From Nocardioides sp. (GTDB lineage Bacteria > Actinomycetota > Actinomycetes > Propionibacteriales > Nocardioidaceae), in NCBI GenBank assembly GCA_037045645.1, contig JBAOIH010000001.1:682001-746000 (forward strand): 64,000 bases of DNA, in the 5' to 3' direction. The notes below the pieces were generated by a model. It did not search any database. It was not told where the DNA came from and was given only the letters and a program-made list of their open reading frames with translations. Of this stretch, positions 62,800-64,000 are shown piece by piece; position 1 is the first letter of the stretch, and each line of letters begins with the position of its first letter. The position numbers and the translations under genes are program-made.

Positions 62800-64000
62800 A
62801 TGAGTCAGCAAAGCGCCGTTGTGATCATGGGCGGTGGCCCGGGTGGGTACGAAGCGGCGCACGTGGCCGCGCAACTCGGAGCCGAGGTCACGTTGATCGA
62901 CTCCGACGGCGTGGGCGGCAGCGCCGTCCTGACCGACTGCGTGCCGAGCAAGACGCTGATCGCCTCGGCGGAGTTGATGACCGATGTCATCGGCTCGCGC
63001 GACCTGGGCATGCGCGTGACCGACATGGCTCGACAGAAGGCAGGCTGGATCAGTGTCGACCTGGCCAAGGTGAACAGACGAGTGCTTGCCCTGGCCGCCG
63101 AGCAGTCCGACGACATCACCGCTCGCTTGGAGCGTGACGGCGTACGCGTCGTGCATGGGCGTGGTCGGCTCGCAGGTCCGCACAAGGTGGCGGTCGCTCT
63201 CAATAGCGGAGGGGAGGAGATCGTCGAAGGCGATGCGCTGCTCGTCGCGACCGGCGCGGCCCCACGCGTACTCCCCAGCGCCCAGCCCGACGGCGAACGA
63301 ATCCTGACCTGGGAGCAGGTCTACAACCTCACCGACGTCCCCGAGCACCTGATCGTGGTGGGCTCAGGGGTTACGGGCCTTGAGTTCGCCAGTGCCTACT
63401 TGTCGCTGGGCGCAGAGGTCACCTTGGTCTCCTCGCGCGATCGGGTGCTCCCGGGAGAGGATGCCGACGCGGCCACCGTGCTTGAGGATGTGCTCACGCG
63501 GCGCGGGATGCAGGTGCTGGGCAAGTCGCGCATGGAGTCCGTCACCCGAGATGGCGATGACGTCACGGTGACCCTGACCGATGGGCGAAGCGTGACCGGC
63601 AGCCACTGCATCCTGGCGCTCGGTTCGGTGCCCAACACGGCCGGACTCGGGCTGGAAGAGGCCGGGGTCGAACTCGACCAGGGCGGCTTCATCCAGGTCG
63701 ACAAGGTGTCGCGTACGTCGACTCGCAGCATCTATGCCGCCGGAGACTGCACCGGTGTCTTCATGCTCGCTTCGGTCGCCGCGATGCAGGGACGGATCGC
63801 GATGTGGCACTTCCTGGGTGATGCCGTCGCCCCACTCGACCTCGACAAGGTCTCGGCAAATGTCTTCACCTCACCAGAGATCGCCACGGTCGGCTGGTCG
63901 CAGCAATCCATCGACGACGGCACCAACCAGGCCGAGTGCGTGATGTTGCCCCTGGCTGGCAATGCCCGCGCCAAGATGCAAGGAGTCGAGGACGGCTTCG
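62800..64000 (+). CDS. lpdA: NAD(P)H-quinone dehydrogenase LpdA-like, 3' end missing
   Basis: First 400 residues; the gene runs off the window. The FAD motif AVVIMGGGPGGYEAAHVAAQ and NAD motif IVVGSGVTGLEFASAYLSLG are present. Where lipoamide dehydrogenases have CxxxxC, this has GGSAVLTDCVPSKTLIASA with one cysteine only, as in M. tuberculosis LpdA (Rv3303c), which reduces quinones and protects against oxidants. ATG 62800 lies in GAGGACATG, with little other evidence on the start. Confidence 0.88.
   Translation, partial: MSQQSAVVIMGGGPGGYEAAHVAAQLGAEVTLIDSDGVGGSAVLTDCVPSKTLIASAELMTDVIGSRDLGMRVTDMARQKAGWISVDLAKVNRRVLALAAEQSDDITARLERDGVRVVHGRGRLAGPHKVAVALNSGGEEIVEGDALLVATGAAPRVLPSAQPDGERILTWEQVYNLTDVPEHLIVVGSGVTGLEFASAYLSLGAEVTLVSSRDRVLPGEDADAATVLEDVLTRRGMQVLGKSRMESVTRDGDDVTVTLTDGRSVTGSHCILALGSVPNTAGLGLEEAGVELDQGGFIQVDKVSRTSTRSIYAAGDCTGVFMLASVAAMQGRIAMWHFLGDAVAPLDLDKVSANVFTSPEIATVGWSQQSIDDGTNQAECVMLPLAGNARAKMQGVEDGF

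Overview
The window is high-GC, densely packed chromosomal DNA from an actinobacterium. The evidence is GTG starts, stop/start overlaps, mycothiol biosynthesis (mshB), the succinylase DAP pathway, a SigE-RseA-HtrA module, Ku/LigD end joining and a T-box-controlled long ileS. Protein character suggests a Nocardioides-like member of the Propionibacteriales, but no rRNA is present to confirm this. I saw no tRNA, rRNA, CRISPR array, prophage or insertion sequence. No gap between genes is much over 300 bases; the largest (25582-25926) holds a palindromic repeat and a T-box leader.

Layout. 1-2.3 kb: 3' end of purN, a SixA-type phosphatase, a ZTP riboswitch and purH. 2.3-10.5 kb: mixed metabolic genes (VOC protein, MFS exporter, double-domain methyltransferase, FMN reductase, GH43-like secreted protein, divergent SMR/TetR pair, frameshifted thioesterase). 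10.5-38.6 kb: a backbone whose order resembles M. tuberculosis Rv1170-Rv1223 (mshB, fdx-dapC, dapD, dapE, LOG protein, DUF3117, O-methyltransferase, sigE, rseA, htrA). It is interrupted at 16.5-25.7 kb by an accessory stretch of secreted proteins (a NIDO-domain protein with a lysine-rich tail, two tandem paralogues, an RTX-repeat protein) and a broken AbiEi-like gene between two copies of a dispersed palindrome. 38.6-42.8 kb: BldC-like HTH, SAF/CpaB-like and CpaE-like proteins, and a lipoprotein/membrane-protein pair. 42.9-52.5 kb: WS/DGAT acyltransferase, pruA, two DUF2505 proteins and a large NAD-glutamate dehydrogenase carrying six frameshifts. 52.5-64 kb: amidase, SDR, Ku, an acyl-CoA synthetase behind a KstR-like box, split LigD ligase and polymerase genes, gamma-glutamylcyclotransferase, dihydrolipoamide dehydrogenase, a secreted protein and a partial LpdA-like quinone reductase.

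How the genes work together. dapC, dapD and dapE supply meso-DAP and lysine, and dapD is followed at once by a cell-wall hydrolase. sigE-rseA-htrA form an envelope-stress cassette with a probable self-activated promoter. Ku and split LigD form an end-joining system interleaved with unrelated genes. PruA and NAD-GDH would carry proline to glutamate to 2-oxoglutarate.

Most notable: a 17-19 bp palindrome repeated three times, each just downstream of a stop codon; an AbiEi-like gene with a lone in-frame TGA between two of those copies; two riboregulators whose hairpins cover or abut the ribosome-binding site; a consistent -10 hexamer 6-7 nt before many start codons (leaderless transcripts); and nine single-base indels, six of them in gdh, which are either sequence errors or real decay.
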